A stretch of DNA of 64,000 bases from Isoptericola cucumis (GCF_014635665.1 NZ_BMDG01000016.1:48547-112546); one strand, 5' to 3'. Positions 24,865 to 35,488 are shown, numbered from the stretch's first letter. Numbers and translations are program-made. Notes: a model not told the origin generated them from the letters alone.

Positions 24865-26193
24865 ATGTCTCTCCTCCGCAACACCGCTTCACAGGCGACC
24901 GGCAAGGCCGGCCGCAGCCTGCGCAGCTGGCAGACCCAGGTCTTCGTCGTCTCGTGGGTCACGTACGCGGCGTTCTACTTCCCGCGCTCGTCGTTCTCGG
25001 CGGCCAAGGTCGGGATCCTCGAGGACCCGACCGTCAACGGGACGCTCACGCAAGGGGTGCTCGGCAACCTCGACGCCCTCTACCTGGCGGCGTACGCGAT
25101 CGGGCAGTTCACGTGGGGAGCCGTCGCCGAGAAGTGGGGCACCCGCGTCGTCGTGACGGGCGGCATGATCTTCGCCGGCCTCGCCGCGATCTTCATGGGC
25201 TTCGGGTCGGCCCTGTGGCTGTTCGCGCCGCTGATGATCGTCCAGGGGCTGGCCCAGGCGACCGGGTGGTCGGCGCTCAGCAAGAACATCGCGTCGTTCT
25301 TCACCGTGAAGAGCCGCGGCCGGGCCATGGGGATGTTCTCCACCAGCTACGCGTTCGGCGGCCTCGTCGCCGCCCCGGTGGCGGGCTTCTTCGCCTACTC
25401 GGTGTTGCACGACTGGCGGGCCGCGTTCTTCACGGGTGGCCTCGTCATCCTGGCCCTGCTGGTCGTCTTCGTGGCGCTGCAGCGCAACAACCTGCGTGAG
25501 TGCGGGCTGCCGGACATCGACGTCATCGACTCCGACCTGCCGGAGGCCGGGGAGAAGACCGCCGCGATCGAGGAGGGGCGTCGTCGGATGCGGCTGAGCG
25601 ACCTGCTCGCCGCGGCCCGGCACGACAGCATGATCCTGCGGCTCGGGGTCTCGTACTTCCTCCTCAAGCCCGCCCGGTACGCGATCCTGCTGTGGGGCCC
25701 GGTGCTCGTGATCCAGGCGATGCCGGAGGTCGACAAGCTCACCGCCGTGCTCGTCCCGATCGCGTTCGGCGTCGCCGGGGTGGTCGCCCCGATCGTGTGC
25801 GGCTGGCTGTCAGACACGGTCTTCGGCGCCCGCCGGGTCCCGGTCTGCGTGATCTCGTTGGCCCTCCTGGTGGGGGTGCTGTGCCTGTGGGGCCCGATGA
25901 CGGCGACCGGCTCGGTGCCGCTCGTGTGCGGGGCGCTCGCCCTGATCGGCCTCGCCGCCTACGGCGCGGACGCGATGATCTCCGGAGTCGCGGCCGTCGA
26001 CTTCGGGACGTCGCGGCACGCTGCCGGCGCCGCCGGATTCATCAACGGGTGCGGCTCCGTGGGCGCCATCCTCGGGGGCCTGCTGCCCGGCTACCTCGGC
26101 GGCGGCGCGCTCTTCTACGGGTTCGCGGTCGCTGCCGCGATCGCCGCCGCCGTCCTGGCGCCGCAGTGGAACCGGCGCCCCGTCTCCGCCTGA
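24865..26193 (+). CDS. MFS transporter of the organophosphate antiporter type
   Basis: A 442-aa 12-helix major-facilitator protein. The N-terminal block WVTYAAFYFPRSSFSAAK and the loop GAVAEKWGTRVVVTGGM resemble the GlpT/UhpC (organophosphate:phosphate antiporter) branch, which recognises phosphorylated anions. Placed between phnA and the flavoprotein with 25- and 46-bp gaps and good ribosome-binding sites, it probably imports the phosphonate, perhaps in exchange for the phosphate released. No ABC-type phosphonate system is encoded in this window. The exact substrate is inferred from position. Confidence 0.85.
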   Translation: MSLLRNTASQATGKAGRSLRSWQTQVFVVSWVTYAAFYFPRSSFSAAKVGILEDPTVNGTLTQGVLGNLDALYLAAYAIGQFTWGAVAEKWGTRVVVTGGMIFAGLAAIFMGFGSALWLFAPLMIVQGLAQATGWSALSKNIASFFTVKSRGRAMGMFSTSYAFGGLVAAPVAGFFAYSVLHDWRAAFFTGGLVILALLVVFVALQRNNLRECGLPDIDVIDSDLPEAGEKTAAIEEGRRRMRLSDLLAAARHDSMILRLGVSYFLLKPARYAILLWGPVLVIQAMPEVDKLTAVLVPIAFGVAGVVAPIVCGWLSDTVFGARRVPVCVISLALLVGVLCLWGPMTATGSVPLVCGALALIGLAAYGADAMISGVAAVDFGTSRHAAGAAGFINGCGSVGAILGGLLPGYLGGGALFYGFAVAAAIAAAVLAPQWNRRPVSA

Positions 26194-26239
26194 CCGGCAC
26201 CCTCCCCGGGCGGAGCCCGGGCACGACCAAGGAGTAGCG

Positions 26240-27436
26240 ATGACCACCACTCTGGACGACACCGACGTCGTCGTCGTCGGAGCCGGCATCGCCGGCCTGG
26301 CCCACGCCCTCGCCTGCGCCCGCCGCGGGCTGCGGGTCACCGTCGTCGAGCGCGACGACCGCGCCGTCGGGGCCTCGATCCGCAACTTCGGGTCGATCTG
26401 GCCCATCGGCCAGGTGCACGGCGACGACTGGTCGGACTACGAGCGCGGCTGCCGCGGCGCCGACGTGTGGCGCACGGTCGCCGCCGAGACGGGCATGTGG
26501 ATCGCCGACACCGGCTCCCTGGCCGTCGCCCGCCACGCCGACGAGCTGGCGGTGCTGGAGGAGTTCCTGGCCCAGGGTGGGCCGGCGGTCGAGCGGGGCG
26601 CCCGGCTCGTGACGGCTGCGGAGGTGGTGGACCTCAGCCCGGCCGTCGTCCCCGACGAGGTCGTCGGCGGCATGTTCAGCCCCACGGAGGTCAACGTCGA
26701 CCCGACGGTCGGCATCCCCACCGTGGCCCGCTGGCTGGCCGAGCGGCACGGTGTCCGCTTCGTCTGGGGCGCGCTGGTGCGGGAGATCGACCTGCCCCGG
26801 GTGCGCACCAGTGCGGGCGACCTGCGCTGCGAGCAGGTGTTCGTGTGCAGCGGCGCGGACTTCCAGACGCTCTACCCGGAGCTGTGGGGCCCGGACGTCG
26901 CGCGCAAGTGCAAGCTGCAGATGATGCGCACCGTCCCGCAGCCCGGCGGCTGGGACCTGGGGCCGACGCTCTGCGCCGGCCTCACGCTGCTGCACTACGA
27001 CAGCTTCTCCCGGCTCTCCTCGCTCGGCGCCCTGCGCGAGCGCATGGCGGACGAGCTGCCGTTCCAGCGCGAGCACGGCATCCACGTCCTGGCGACCCAG
27101 ACCGCGTCGGGGGCTGTCACGATCGGTGACAGTCACGACTACGCGCCGACGCACGACCCCTTCGAGAAGCAGGCCGTGTTCGACGCGATCCTCGACTACT
27201 TCGACGGCTTCGTCCGCCTGCCGGACCGCCGCATCGAGGAGTACTGGCACGGCGTCTACCCGTCGCTGGTCGACGGCACGCCGCACCTCGTGGCAGAGCC
27301 CGAACCGGGCGTGCGGGTGGCGAACGGGCTCGGCGGCGCCGGCATGACCCTCTCCTTCGGCCTCGCCGAGGACCACCTCGCCGGGAGGGTGGGCCCGCGG
27401 ACCGCCCTCGCCGCCGCCACGACCGACCACGCGTGA
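26240..27436 (+). CDS. TIGR03364-type FAD oxidoreductase of phosphonate catabolism
   Basis: A 398-aa DAO-fold flavoprotein. The dinucleotide motif [22 protein letters not shown] opens the chain, [14 protein letters not shown] follows near residue 50, and the C-terminal [19 protein letters not shown] closes the FAD site. It fits the TIGR03364 family, long noted beside phosphonate genes. Homologues reported under the name PbfC oxidise 2-aminoethylphosphonate or N-alkylated forms to phosphonoacetaldehyde. With phnA and the dehydrogenase on either side and no PhnW transaminase present, an oxidative deamination/dealkylation step is the likely role. Its stop is close to the dehydrogenase start. Confidence 0.85.
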   Translation: MTTTLDDTDVVVVGAGIAGLAHALACARRGLRVTVVERDDRAVGASIRNFGSIWPIGQVHGDDWSDYERGCRGADVWRTVAAETGMWIADTGSLAVARHADELAVLEEFLAQGGPAVERGARLVTAAEVVDLSPAVVPDEVVGGMFSPTEVNVDPTVGIPTVARWLAERHGVRFVWGALVREIDLPRVRTSAGDLRCEQVFVCSGADFQTLYPELWGPDVARKCKLQMMRTVPQPGGWDLGPTLCAGLTLLHYDSFSRLSSLGALRERMADELPFQREHGIHVLATQTASGAVTIGDSHDYAPTHDPFEKQAVFDAILDYFDGFVRLPDRRIEEYWHGVYPSLVDGTPHLVAEPEPGVRVANGLGGAGMTLSFGLAEDHLAGRVGPRTALAAATTDHA

Positions 27437-27468
27437 CCTCAGCACGCACGACGAGCGAAGGAGCTCCG

Positions 27469-28935
27469 GTGAACCCGATGGACTTCAAGGTCGCGCCCGA
27501 CCACCTGCTCAACCACGTCGGTGGCCGCTGGGTGCCGAGCGGCGCCGGCGGCACCCGTCCGAACGTCAACCCCGCCGACATCACCGACGTGGTGGGCGAC
27601 TTCACCGAGTCGGTCGCCGCCGACGTCACGGCCGCGGTGGACGCCGCCGAGGCGGCCCGGCCGGCCTGGGACGCGATCGGCCCGATCGAGCGCGCGAAGG
27701 TGCTCACCCGGGCGGGGCGGCTCCTCGAGGAACGTGCGGAGGACCTGGCCCGGGCCATCACCCGCGAGCAGGGCAAGCGCCTGTCCGAGGCGCGCGGCGA
27801 GGTGACGCGGGCGCTGACGATCCTGGAGTTCACGGCCGGCGAGGCGCGGCGCCTCAACGGGGAGACCACCCCGGCCGAGGAGCCGCGCACCGTCGCGATG
27901 ACCTTCCGCCGCCCCATCGGCGTGGTCGGGCTCATCACGCCGTGGAACTTCCCGGTCGCGATCCCCATCTGGAAGGTGGCGCCGGCGCTCCTGTCCGGCT
28001 GCACCGCCGTGCTCAAGCCGTCGCCCCTGACCCCGCTGACGTCGGCGCTGCTCGTGCAGGCGTTCGTCGACGCAGGTGTGCCGGGCGGCGTCCTCAACCT
28101 CGTGCAGGGCGACCGGGAGGCCGGCGAGACGCTCGTCGACGACCCGCGCGTCGCCGGGATCTCGTTCACCGGCTCCCTGCCGGTCGGGACGGCGATCAAC
28201 CGGGCCGGCGCCGGCCGGCTGATGCGCACCCAGCTCGAGCTCGGCGGCAAGAACGCGCTGATCGTGCTCGCGGACGCCGACCTCGACGCCGCCGTCGACG
28301 CCGTCGTGCACGGGGCGTTCGGGCAGTCCGGGCAGCGGTGCTCGGCCACGAGCCGGGTCGTCGTCGACCGGGCCGTGCACGACGAGCTCGTCGCGCGGCT
28401 GGTCGCCCGGGTCGACGCCATGACGATCGGCCCCGGCGACGACCCGGCCGCCGACATCGGCCCGGTGGTCAACGACGAGCGCTACCGCGCGTGCCTCGAC
28501 GCGGTGGCCCGCGCGACGGCGGACGGCGCGCGGGTGGTCGCCGGCGGGGGCGCGGCGGAGCTCGACACCCCCGGCTGGTACGTGCGGCCCACGGTGCTCG
28601 ACGACGTCGCGTGGGACGCGGAGATCGCCCAGGAGGAGGTCTTCGGACCGGTGCTGTCGGTCGTCACCTGCGACGGGTACGACGACGCGATGCGGATCGC
28701 GAACTCGGTGCGGTACGGGATGTCCGGGACGATCTTCACCCAGGATCCGGCGCTGATCTTCCAGGCTCTGCAGGACTTCGAGGCCGGGATGCTGCACGTC
28801 AACCGGCCCGGGGTCGGCGCGTACTCGCACCTGCCACACATGGGCGCGAAGGCGTCCCAGCTGGGCGCGCCCGAGTGCTCGCCGGCGGTGTGGAACTTCT
28901 ACACCGACCTGCGGTCCGCCTGCATCCGGTACTGA
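27469..28935 (+). CDS. Aldehyde dehydrogenase, likely phosphonoacetaldehyde dehydrogenase
   Basis: A 488-aa NAD(P)-dependent aldehyde dehydrogenase. The general-base Glu lies in LELGGKN near 257, the catalytic Cys in [11 protein letters not shown] near 290, with [17 protein letters not shown] and EEVFGPVL as family blocks. The context, third enzyme with phnA and a TIGR03364 oxidase, points to the PhnY reaction, phosphonoacetaldehyde to phosphonoacetate. Sequence alone does not separate it from other ALDHs. GTG at 27469 is chosen for its AAGGAG site; an upstream GTG at 27433 overlapping the flavoprotein stop is less likely. Confidence 0.85.
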   Translation: MNPMDFKVAPDHLLNHVGGRWVPSGAGGTRPNVNPADITDVVGDFTESVAADVTAAVDAAEAARPAWDAIGPIERAKVLTRAGRLLEERAEDLARAITREQGKRLSEARGEVTRALTILEFTAGEARRLNGETTPAEEPRTVAMTFRRPIGVVGLITPWNFPVAIPIWKVAPALLSGCTAVLKPSPLTPLTSALLVQAFVDAGVPGGVLNLVQGDREAGETLVDDPRVAGISFTGSLPVGTAINRAGAGRLMRTQLELGGKNALIVLADADLDAAVDAVVHGAFGQSGQRCSATSRVVVDRAVHDELVARLVARVDAMTIGPGDDPAADIGPVVNDERYRACLDAVARATADGARVVAGGGAAELDTPGWYVRPTVLDDVAWDAEIAQEEVFGPVLSVVTCDGYDDAMRIANSVRYGMSGTIFTQDPALIFQALQDFEAGMLHVNRPGVGAYSHLPHMGAKASQLGAPECSPAVWNFYTDLRSACIRY

Positions 28936-28944
28936 CCGGACCGA

Positions 28945-28972
28945 CGCGACAGGACCGGCGCGACAGGACCGG
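28945..28972. repeat. Two tandem 14-bp repeats between convergent genes
   Basis: CGCGACAGGACCGG occurs twice in direct tandem in the 40-bp gap between the aldehyde dehydrogenase and LysR stops. No hairpin forms. Role unknown, possibly slippage. Confidence 0.5.
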
Positions 28973-28975
28973 CGC

Positions 28976-29866
28976 TCACCCCGGCCAGGAGCCGAGCGAC
29001 CGCAGCATCGCGACGAAGGCCTCCTCGGGCGGGGTGAGCACGCGGTCCGCGCGGCGCACCAGGGAGACGGTGCGCCGCGGGGGCGCGGGCTCCACCCGGA
29101 GCGCGACCAGCTGGCCCGCCGCCCGCTCTCGCACCGTCACGTGCTCGGACAGCAGGGCGACGCCGAGCCCTTCGGCGGCCGCCTCCTTCAGCGTCTCCGG
29201 CCCCCACAGCTCCCACCGGGGCTCGGACTCGAGGCCCCACGCGTGCAGGATCTCCTCCTGGAGCCGGCGCGTGGCGGAGCCCCGCTCGCGCAGGAGGAAC
29301 CGCTGGCCCCGGAGGTCGGCGGGCGTCAGGTCCCGGCCGGCCAGCGGCGAGCCCGGGCCGGCCACGAGCACGATCTGGTCCTCGAGCAGCGGCTCGGCCT
29401 CCAGGTGCTCCCGCGGCTCGTCGATGCAGAGCCCCAGGGTCGCCTCCCCGCGGACGATCCACTCCTCGACGGCCTGCTCGTTGCCGACCCGGATCTGGCA
29501 GTCGACGTTGGGGGCGCGGGAGGAGAAGTCCGCGACCAGCCGCGGCAGGAGGTACGTGCCGAGGGTGGTCGTCCCCGCGACGAGGAGCCGGCCGGCGCCC
29601 AGCCCCCGGAACCCGGCCACCTGCTGCTCGAGCGACTCCAGGAGCCGGAAGATGCTGCGGGCGTGGTCGACGACGACGTCGCCCGCCGGCGTCGTCCGCG
29701 CGCCCTGGGTGGTGCGCTCCACGAGCCGGACGCCGAGCGAGCTCTCCAGGTTGCGCACGTGGTTGGAGACCGACGGCTGGCTGAGGTACATCGACTTCGC
29801 CGCGCCGGAGAACCCGCCGGCCTCGACGACCGCGACCAGCACCTCGAGCTGGTTGAGGCTCACCAT
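28976..29866 (-). CDS. LysR-family transcriptional regulator
   Basis: A 296-aa regulator with the LysR winged HTH at residues 1-60 ([23 protein letters not shown], then [13 protein letters not shown]) and a substrate-binding effector domain from about 90, closest to the CysB/CbbR-like group by [22 protein letters not shown] at 29866; a longer open frame runs upstream through pgm leader DNA and is rejected. It converges on the phosphonate operon rather than diverging from it. A T-N11-A palindrome upstream of phnA is its proposed site, and a single CTAT half-site lies near 29913 in its own leader. Confidence 0.9.
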   Translation of the reverse strand: MVSLNQLEVLVAVVEAGGFSGAAKSMYLSQPSVSNHVRNLESSLGVRLVERTTQGARTTPAGDVVVDHARSIFRLLESLEQQVAGFRGLGAGRLLVAGTTTLGTYLLPRLVADFSSRAPNVDCQIRVGNEQAVEEWIVRGEATLGLCIDEPREHLEAEPLLEDQIVLVAGPGSPLAGRDLTPADLRGQRFLLRERGSATRRLQEEILHAWGLESEPRWELWGPETLKEAAAEGLGVALLSEHVTVRERAAGQLVALRVEPAPPRRTVSLVRRADRVLTPPEEAFVAMLRSLGSWPG

Positions 29867-29963
29867 GATCTCGTCGTCACGACCTTCCCGGCGCCGGCGC
29901 CGTCCACACGCTATCGGGTGGGCCCCCCTGCCGGGCCACCACAAGTGCTGGCAAGATCGGGGC

Positions 29964-31655
29964 ATGCACGAGCGAGCAGGACAGCCGGCCCAGGACACCG
30001 ACCTCATCGACGTCGACGCGGTGGTCGGTGCGTACTACGACCGCACCCCGGACGTGGACGACCCGGGCCAGCAGGTCGTCTTCGGCACGTCGGGCCATCG
30101 CGGCTCGAGCCTCGACGGCGCGTTCAACGAGGCGCACATCGCGGCGATCACGCAGGCGATCGTCGAGTACCGCGCGTCGCAGGGCACCGACGGCCCGCTG
30201 TTCATCGGCCGTGACACCCACGCGCTGTCGTTGCCCGCGTGGCAGACGGCTGTCGAGGTGCTCGCGGCCGCCGGCGTCACGGTGATGGTCGACGCGCGCG
30301 ACTCGTTCACGCCGACGCCGGCGGTGTCGCAGTCGATCCTCATCCACAACGGAGCGGCCACCGACGAGGGCGTGCGCGCGCAGGGTCCCGGTTCCGCGGA
30401 CGGCATCGTCGTCACGCCGTCGCACAACCCGCCGCGGGACGGCGGCTTCAAGTACAACCCGCCGCACGGCGGGCCCGCCGGCTCGGAGGCCACCGGCTGG
30501 ATCGCCGACCGCGCCAACGAGATCCTGCGCTCGGGCGGCCTGGCGTCCGTGCGGCGCCTCTCCCTCGACGAGGCGCTCGCCGCCGACACCACGCACCGCC
30601 ACGACTTCCTCACGACCTACGTCGACGACCTGCCGAACGTCCTCGACCTCGAGGCGATCCGCGCGGCGGGGGTGCGCATCGGCGCCGACCCGCTCGGCGG
30701 CGCGTCCGTGGAGTACTGGGGCGCCATCGCCGAGCGCTACGACCTCGACCTCACCGTCGTGAACCCGCAGGTCGACCCGCGCTGGTCGTTCATGACCCTC
30801 GACTGGGACGGCAAGATCCGCATGGACTGCTCGTCGCCGTACGCGATGGCGTCGCTCGTGGCGGCGATGCGGCCCGACGCCGCGGGCGAGGCGCCGTACG
30901 ACATCGCCACGGGCAACGACGCGGACTCCGACCGGCACGGCATCGTCACGCCCGACGGCGGCCTGATGAACCCGAACCACTTCCTCGCCGTCGCGATCCG
31001 GTACCTGTACGGCGGGGCGCGGCCCGGCTGGCCGTCGGACGCCGCGATCGGCAAGACCCTCGTCTCGTCGGCGCTGATCGACCGGGTCGCGGCCGACCTG
31101 GGGCGCACGCTCGTCGAGGTGCCCGTGGGGTTCAAGTGGTTCGTGCCGGGGCTGCTGACGGGCGAGGTCGGCTTCGGCGGCGAGGAGTCGGCGGGGGCGT
31201 CGTTCCTGCGCCGCGACGGCCGCGTCTGGTCGACGGACAAGGACGGCATCCTGCTGGCGCTGCTCGCCTCCGAGATCCTCGCGACCACCGGCCGGTCGCC
31301 GTCGGCGCACCACCGCGAGCTCGTCGCGGAGCACGGCGAGTCCTGGTACGCGCGCGTCGATGCGCCCGCCACCCGCGAGCAGAAGGCGAAGCTGTCGGCA
31401 CTGTCCCCCAACCAGGTGGCCTCCACCACGCTCGCGGGACAGGACATCACGGCGACGCTCACCGAGGCGCCCGGCAACGGCGCGAAGATCGGCGGCCTCA
31501 AGGTGACCACCAGCGACGCGTGGTTCGCGGCCCGCCCGTCCGGCACGGAGGACGTGTACAAGATCTACGCCGAGTCGTTCGTCTCCGCCGACCACCTCGC
31601 CGAGGTCCAGGCCGCCGCGAAGGACCTCGTCGACGGCGCGCTGGGGGACGCCTGA
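29964..31655 (+). CDS. pgm: Phosphoglucomutase (alpha-D-glucose phosphate-specific)
   Basis: A 563-aa phosphohexomutase that interconverts glucose-1-phosphate and glucose-6-phosphate. All four signature loops are present: the phosphoserine loop [11 protein letters not shown] near 152, metal loop DADSDRHG near 319, sugar-specificity loop GGEESAGAS near 405, and phosphate-binding RPSGTED near 523. [10 protein letters not shown] near 40 completes the active site. Length matches the bacterial 545-570-aa Pgm. ATG at 29964 follows a weak GGGG site. An SDR gene follows 13 bp downstream and may be cotranscribed. Confidence 0.95.
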   Translation: MHERAGQPAQDTDLIDVDAVVGAYYDRTPDVDDPGQQVVFGTSGHRGSSLDGAFNEAHIAAITQAIVEYRASQGTDGPLFIGRDTHALSLPAWQTAVEVLAAAGVTVMVDARDSFTPTPAVSQSILIHNGAATDEGVRAQGPGSADGIVVTPSHNPPRDGGFKYNPPHGGPAGSEATGWIADRANEILRSGGLASVRRLSLDEALAADTTHRHDFLTTYVDDLPNVLDLEAIRAAGVRIGADPLGGASVEYWGAIAERYDLDLTVVNPQVDPRWSFMTLDWDGKIRMDCSSPYAMASLVAAMRPDAAGEAPYDIATGNDADSDRHGIVTPDGGLMNPNHFLAVAIRYLYGGARPGWPSDAAIGKTLVSSALIDRVAADLGRTLVEVPVGFKWFVPGLLTGEVGFGGEESAGASFLRRDGRVWSTDKDGILLALLASEILATTGRSPSAHHRELVAEHGESWYARVDAPATREQKAKLSALSPNQVASTTLAGQDITATLTEAPGNGAKIGGLKVTTSDAWFAARPSGTEDVYKIYAESFVSADHLAEVQAAAKDLVDGALGDA

Positions 31656-31668
31656 GCCCGGGCCGACG

Positions 31669-32583
31669 ATGACCGGCGCGCCGCGCACCGTCGTCGTCAC
31701 GGGCGCCGACTCGGGCCTGGGCCGGGCGGTCGCGGACGTCCTGAGGGCGCGCGGCGACCGGGTCGTCGCGTGCGGGCTCGGTGCGGACGTCGAGGTCCGG
31801 GCGGACCTGACGACCGCCGAGGGCCGCACCGCCCTGGTCACCCAGGTCGAGGCGCTGAGCGGCGGTCGCGTCGACGGGCTCGTCGCCGCGGCCGGGACGG
31901 GCGCCTCCCGCCCGGAGACCGTCGCGCTGAACTACTTCGGTGCGGTCGCAGTCCTGGACGGCCTCCGCGCCTCGCTGGCGGCCTCGGACTCGCCCGCCGC
32001 CGTCGTCGTCTCCTCGTCCTCGACGCTGAACCGCGGGAGCGGTGCGCTCGTCCGGGCCTGCCTCCGCGGCGACGAGCCACGCGCCCTCGCGGTGGCGCAC
32101 CGGCTCTCGCGGATCGGGCTGGGGACCCAGCTCTACCGGTCGAGCAAGGCGGCGCTGAACCAGTGGACCAGGGCCACGGCCGTGACCCCGCCCTGGGCCG
32201 GGAACGGCATCGTCCTCAACGCCGTGGCCCCCGGGATCATCGCCACCGAGGTCGTGACCCGTACGTGGGACCGGGACGCCGCGCTGCTGCGGACGGCCCT
32301 GCCGCAGCCCCTCGGCGCGCCCGGTCCCGTCGCCCCGGTGGCCGACCTGATCGCCTACCTGGTCTCCCCCGCCAACCGGTTCATGACCGGCCAGGTCGTC
32401 TACTGCGACGGGGGCACCGACGCCCTGATGCGCCGAGCTCGTCCCCAGGAGGTCTACCTGCGGTACCGTCCCCGCGACCTCGTCGCCATGTGGCGGGCGT
32501 CGCGGCGGCCGGGCGACGGAGCTACCGGCCCGACGACGCCCGCAGGTCCGCGTACTCCGGGTGCCGCTCGGCGTACGCCTTGA
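31669..32583 (+). CDS. SDR, 3-alpha-hydroxysteroid dehydrogenase/carbonyl reductase-like
   Basis: A 304-aa short-chain dehydrogenase. TGADSGLG near residue 11 binds NAD(P), NYFGAVAVLDGLRASLA and VVVSSSSTLN include the Asn and Ser of the active site, and LYRSSKAALNQW gives Tyr-x-x-x-Lys. LNAVAPGIIATEV follows. The pattern with a variable insert before the Tyr resembles the 3-alpha-HSD/carbonyl reductase branch, which reduces diverse ketones. The last ~40 residues are low-complexity and overlap the convergent acetyltransferase gene by 62 bp, so the true C-terminus could be later than needed for function. Confidence 0.85.
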   Translation: MTGAPRTVVVTGADSGLGRAVADVLRARGDRVVACGLGADVEVRADLTTAEGRTALVTQVEALSGGRVDGLVAAAGTGASRPETVALNYFGAVAVLDGLRASLAASDSPAAVVVSSSSTLNRGSGALVRACLRGDEPRALAVAHRLSRIGLGTQLYRSSKAALNQWTRATAVTPPWAGNGIVLNAVAPGIIATEVVTRTWDRDAALLRTALPQPLGAPGPVAPVADLIAYLVSPANRFMTGQVVYCDGGTDALMRRARPQEVYLRYRPRDLVAMWRASRRPGDGATGPTTPAGPRTPGAARRTP

Positions 32584-32830
32584 TGAACGGGCACAGCGGC
32601 ACGAACGTCTCGCCTGCGTCGCGCACGTGCCCGAGCGCGCCGGCCGCGAGCTGGGAGCCGATCCCGCGGCCCTCGTAGGCGGGGTCGACCTCGGTGTGCG
32701 TGAACGTGACGACGCCGCCGGAGCGCCGGTAGTACGCGCCGCCGGCGGAGCTGCCGTCGGGGAGACGGGCGAGGAAGACCTGGTTCTCCCGGTCGTCGAC
32801 GACGGTGATCTGCTCTCGGTTGTCGGTCAT
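32522..32830 (-). CDS. Small GNAT-fold N-acetyltransferase (YjdJ-type)
   Basis: A 102-aa protein of the short GCN5-related type (Acetyltransf_CG, PF14542). VVTFTHTEVDPAYEGRGIGSQLAAGAL carries the acetyl-CoA pyrophosphate loop (R/Q-x-x-G-x-G/A as YEGRGIGS), and VPLCPFIKAYAERHPEY is the conserved C-terminal strand-helix. These small enzymes lack the N-terminal helices of full GNATs; substrates unknown. Start ATG at 32830; one at 32839 is also possible. Convergent with, and overlapping, the SDR gene. Confidence 0.88.
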   Translation of the reverse strand: MTDNREQITVVDDRENQVFLARLPDGSSAGGAYYRRSGGVVTFTHTEVDPAYEGRGIGSQLAAGALGHVRDAGETFVPLCPFIKAYAERHPEYADLRASSGR

Positions 32831-32898
32831 GCCTGCCATGATCGCCCCGCCGGCCACCGGCCGCGGCACGGGGCCCCGGGCGGTGCGAGAATCCGGGC

Positions 32899-34152
32899 GT
32901 GCCCCGCAACCCTTACCTCGACGTCCTCCGCCTGCCCGGGGCGGCCACGTTCTCCGCCGCGGGCTTCTTCGCGCGGCTGCCGATGTCGATGGTGGGGATC
33001 AGCACCGTCCTGATGGTGCAGGCCCTGTACGGCTCGTACGCGACCGCGGGGCGGGTGTCGGCGGTGCTGGTCGTCGCGCAGGCGGTCGTGGCACCGCAGA
33101 TCGCGCGGCTGGTGGACCGTGCGGGCCAGCGGCGCGTGATGGTGCCCATGCTGGTCACGACGACGGCGGGGCTGCTGGGGCTCGCGGTCGCCGCCGTGCT
33201 GGGGGCGCCGGAGTGGGTGCTGTGGGTGCTCGCGGCGGTCGGCGGGGCGAGCCAGGGGTCGTACGGGTCGATGTCCCGCGCGCGCTGGTCGCACGCCGTC
33301 CCGGAGGCGGGCCGGCTGCACACCGCGTACGCGTGGGAGTCGGCGCTGGACGAGCTGGTGTTCGTCGTCGGGCCGGTGCTCGCGACGCTGCTCGCCACCG
33401 GCGTGACCTCGTGGGCCGGGCTGGCGGTGGCCGTCGGCGTGGGCGGCGCCGGGGCCGCGTGGTTCCTGTCCCAGCGGCGCACCGAGCCTCCGGTCCGGTC
33501 GGGGTCGTCCCCCGTCCCGACGGCGGAGCTCGCGGGGCAGCCGGCGGCCGTGGCACCGCCCACGGGCTCGGCGATCCGCATGCCCGGGATGCCGTTGCTG
33601 GCGCTGGTGTTCGTCGGCATGGGCGTGATGTTCGGCTCGAGCGACGTCGCCACGGTCGCGTTCGCTGAGGAGCAGGGTGCGAAGGGGCAGGCCGGGCTCG
33701 TGCTCGGGTGCTTCGCGCTGGGGTCGATGCTCGCCGGCCTGGGCTACGGGGCCCGGCACTGGCTGTCGCCGCTGTCGCGCCGGTTCGCGATCACGGCGTG
33801 CGCGCTGGCCGTCGGCGTCACCCTGTTCCTGCTGGTGGAGAACCTGCTGGTGCTGGCGGCCGTCATGTTCGTCGCGGGCATCGGCATCGCGCCGACCCTG
33901 ATCAACGGCAACGCCCTCGTCCAGGCGCTCGTCGCGCCGCACCAGCTCACGGAGGGCCTCACGTGGGTGGGCACGTCGCTCGGCGTCGGCGTCTCGGTGG
34001 GCTCGTGGCTGGCCGGCGTGCGGATCGACGCGGCCGGCTCCCACGCCGGCTTCTTCGTGACGATGGCGGGCGGCTGGGCGTGCGCCGTGCTCGCCCTGGT
34101 CGCGCTGCCGGTGCTGAGCAAGAAGCGGGCCTACGCCGCGGCGGACGTCTAG
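32899..34152 (+). CDS. MFS transporter
   Basis: A 417-aa, 12-segment major-facilitator protein. The motif-A-like loop APQIARLVDRAGQRRVM lies after TM2, and a polar, low-complexity loop (about residues 193-225) separates the two six-helix halves. It resembles small actinobacterial drug/solute exporters of the SetA/YfkF style, but no substrate can be assigned. GTG start at 32899, 68 bp from the divergent acetyltransferase. It converges on a second MFS gene with a 22-bp gap and no hairpin. Confidence 0.85.
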   Translation: MPRNPYLDVLRLPGAATFSAAGFFARLPMSMVGISTVLMVQALYGSYATAGRVSAVLVVAQAVVAPQIARLVDRAGQRRVMVPMLVTTTAGLLGLAVAAVLGAPEWVLWVLAAVGGASQGSYGSMSRARWSHAVPEAGRLHTAYAWESALDELVFVVGPVLATLLATGVTSWAGLAVAVGVGGAGAAWFLSQRRTEPPVRSGSSPVPTAELAGQPAAVAPPTGSAIRMPGMPLLALVFVGMGVMFGSSDVATVAFAEEQGAKGQAGLVLGCFALGSMLAGLGYGARHWLSPLSRRFAITACALAVGVTLFLLVENLLVLAAVMFVAGIGIAPTLINGNALVQALVAPHQLTEGLTWVGTSLGVGVSVGSWLAGVRIDAAGSHAGFFVTMAGGWACAVLALVALPVLSKKRAYAAADV

Positions 34153-34174
34153 CCACGGCGCGGCGCGTCCAGCC

Positions 34175-35488
34175 CTACGGCTCGGGGTGCCGGGCGTCGT
34201 AGCGCCAGAACCGCGGCTGGAACCGCACCACGAGCCACAGCACGACGATGCAGGCGAGCCCGCCCGCGACGGCGGCCCAGCCCTCCCCGAACCAGGTCGC
34301 CTCCGTGCCGAGCACCATCTCGCCGAGGCGGGGCCCGCCCGCGACGACGACGATGAACACGCCCTGCAGCCGGCCGCGCAGGTGGTCCGGGGTGGCGGTC
34401 TGCAGGATCGTCTGCCGGAAGACGGACGAGATCGCGTCCGACGCCCCCGCGGCGAGGAGGGCGACACCCGCCAGCACCAGCGCACCCCACAGGACGACGT
34501 CCGGCGAGCCCGGCCCGACCGCCACGAGCACCGCACCGAACGCGGCCACGCTCAGGCCCCACGCCGTGATCGCCCAGACGATGATGCGGCCCTGCCACCG
34601 CACCCGCACCAGGCCGCCCGAGAACACGCTCGCGAGGATGCCGCCGACGGCGAACCCGGCGGCGAGCACGCCCGTCGTCGTCTCCCCGCCGCCGAGGTAC
34701 AGCGCGCCCGCGGCCGGCCACAGCACGCGCGGGAACGCGAGCACCATCGCCGCCAGGTCGACGACGAACGTGGTGCGCACGTTGGGGCGGGTCGCGAGGT
34801 AGCGCAGGCCGTCGAGCACCGAGGAGAGCCCGACGACGCGGCGCCGGCCGGGCGACGTCGCCGCGCCTGCCACGCTCGACGACTCCGGCTCGGGTGGGAT
34901 GGGCGGCAGCCGCCACACCGCCCACAGCGCCGCGGTGAACAGCAGCGTGTCGACGGTGTACGCGACGGAGTAGTCGAGCTGCGCCACGAGCAAGGCGCCC
35001 AGCAAGGGCCCGCCCGTGAGGGCGACGTTCATCGACAGCGTCTGCAGCGCGTTGGCGGCGGGCATCAGCTCGGGCGCCACCAGGCGCGGGATGATCGCCG
35101 ACCGCGCCGGGTTGTTGATGGCGAACGCCGCCGACTGCAGGGCGACGAGCGCGTACAGCAGGTTGACGGACCCGACGTCGAGCCACGCCTGCGCCGCGAT
35201 CCCCGCCGTCACCAGCCACAGCACCGACGACGCGAGGAGCGACACCGTGCGCCGGTCGTAGTGGTCGACGAGCGCCCCTCCGTACAGGCCGAGCGCGACC
35301 AGCGGCACCAGGGCCGCGATGCCGAGTGCGCCCACCGCCAGGGTCGACCCCGTGATGGCGTACACCTGCAGGCCGACCGCGACGACCGTCAGCTGGGTGC
35401 CGATGTTCGACACCCCGAGCCCCCACCACAGCCTGCGGTACGCCGGCGAGACGCGCAGCGGCGTGAGGTCGGCGATCAGGCGGGGCAC
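34175..35488 (-). CDS. MFS transporter, enterobactin-exporter-like (MFS_3)
   Basis: A 437-aa protein with 12 hydrophobic segments. SPAYRRLWWGLGVSNIGTQLTVVAVGLQVYAITGST and GGALVDHYDRRTVSLLASS are characteristic of the MFS_3/EntS branch, which exports siderophores or drugs. A charged cytoplasmic loop (about residues 200-225) splits the two halves. GTG start at 35488. No siderophore genes are nearby, so the cargo is open. The 259 bp upstream hold the terminators of the large surface-protein gene on the other side. Confidence 0.85.
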   Translation of the reverse strand: MPRLIADLTPLRVSPAYRRLWWGLGVSNIGTQLTVVAVGLQVYAITGSTLAVGALGIAALVPLVALGLYGGALVDHYDRRTVSLLASSVLWLVTAGIAAQAWLDVGSVNLLYALVALQSAAFAINNPARSAIIPRLVAPELMPAANALQTLSMNVALTGGPLLGALLVAQLDYSVAYTVDTLLFTAALWAVWRLPPIPPEPESSSVAGAATSPGRRRVVGLSSVLDGLRYLATRPNVRTTFVVDLAAMVLAFPRVLWPAAGALYLGGGETTTGVLAAGFAVGGILASVFSGGLVRVRWQGRIIVWAITAWGLSVAAFGAVLVAVGPGSPDVVLWGALVLAGVALLAAGASDAISSVFRQTILQTATPDHLRGRLQGVFIVVVAGGPRLGEMVLGTEATWFGEGWAAVAGGLACIVVLWLVVRFQPRFWRYDARHPEP

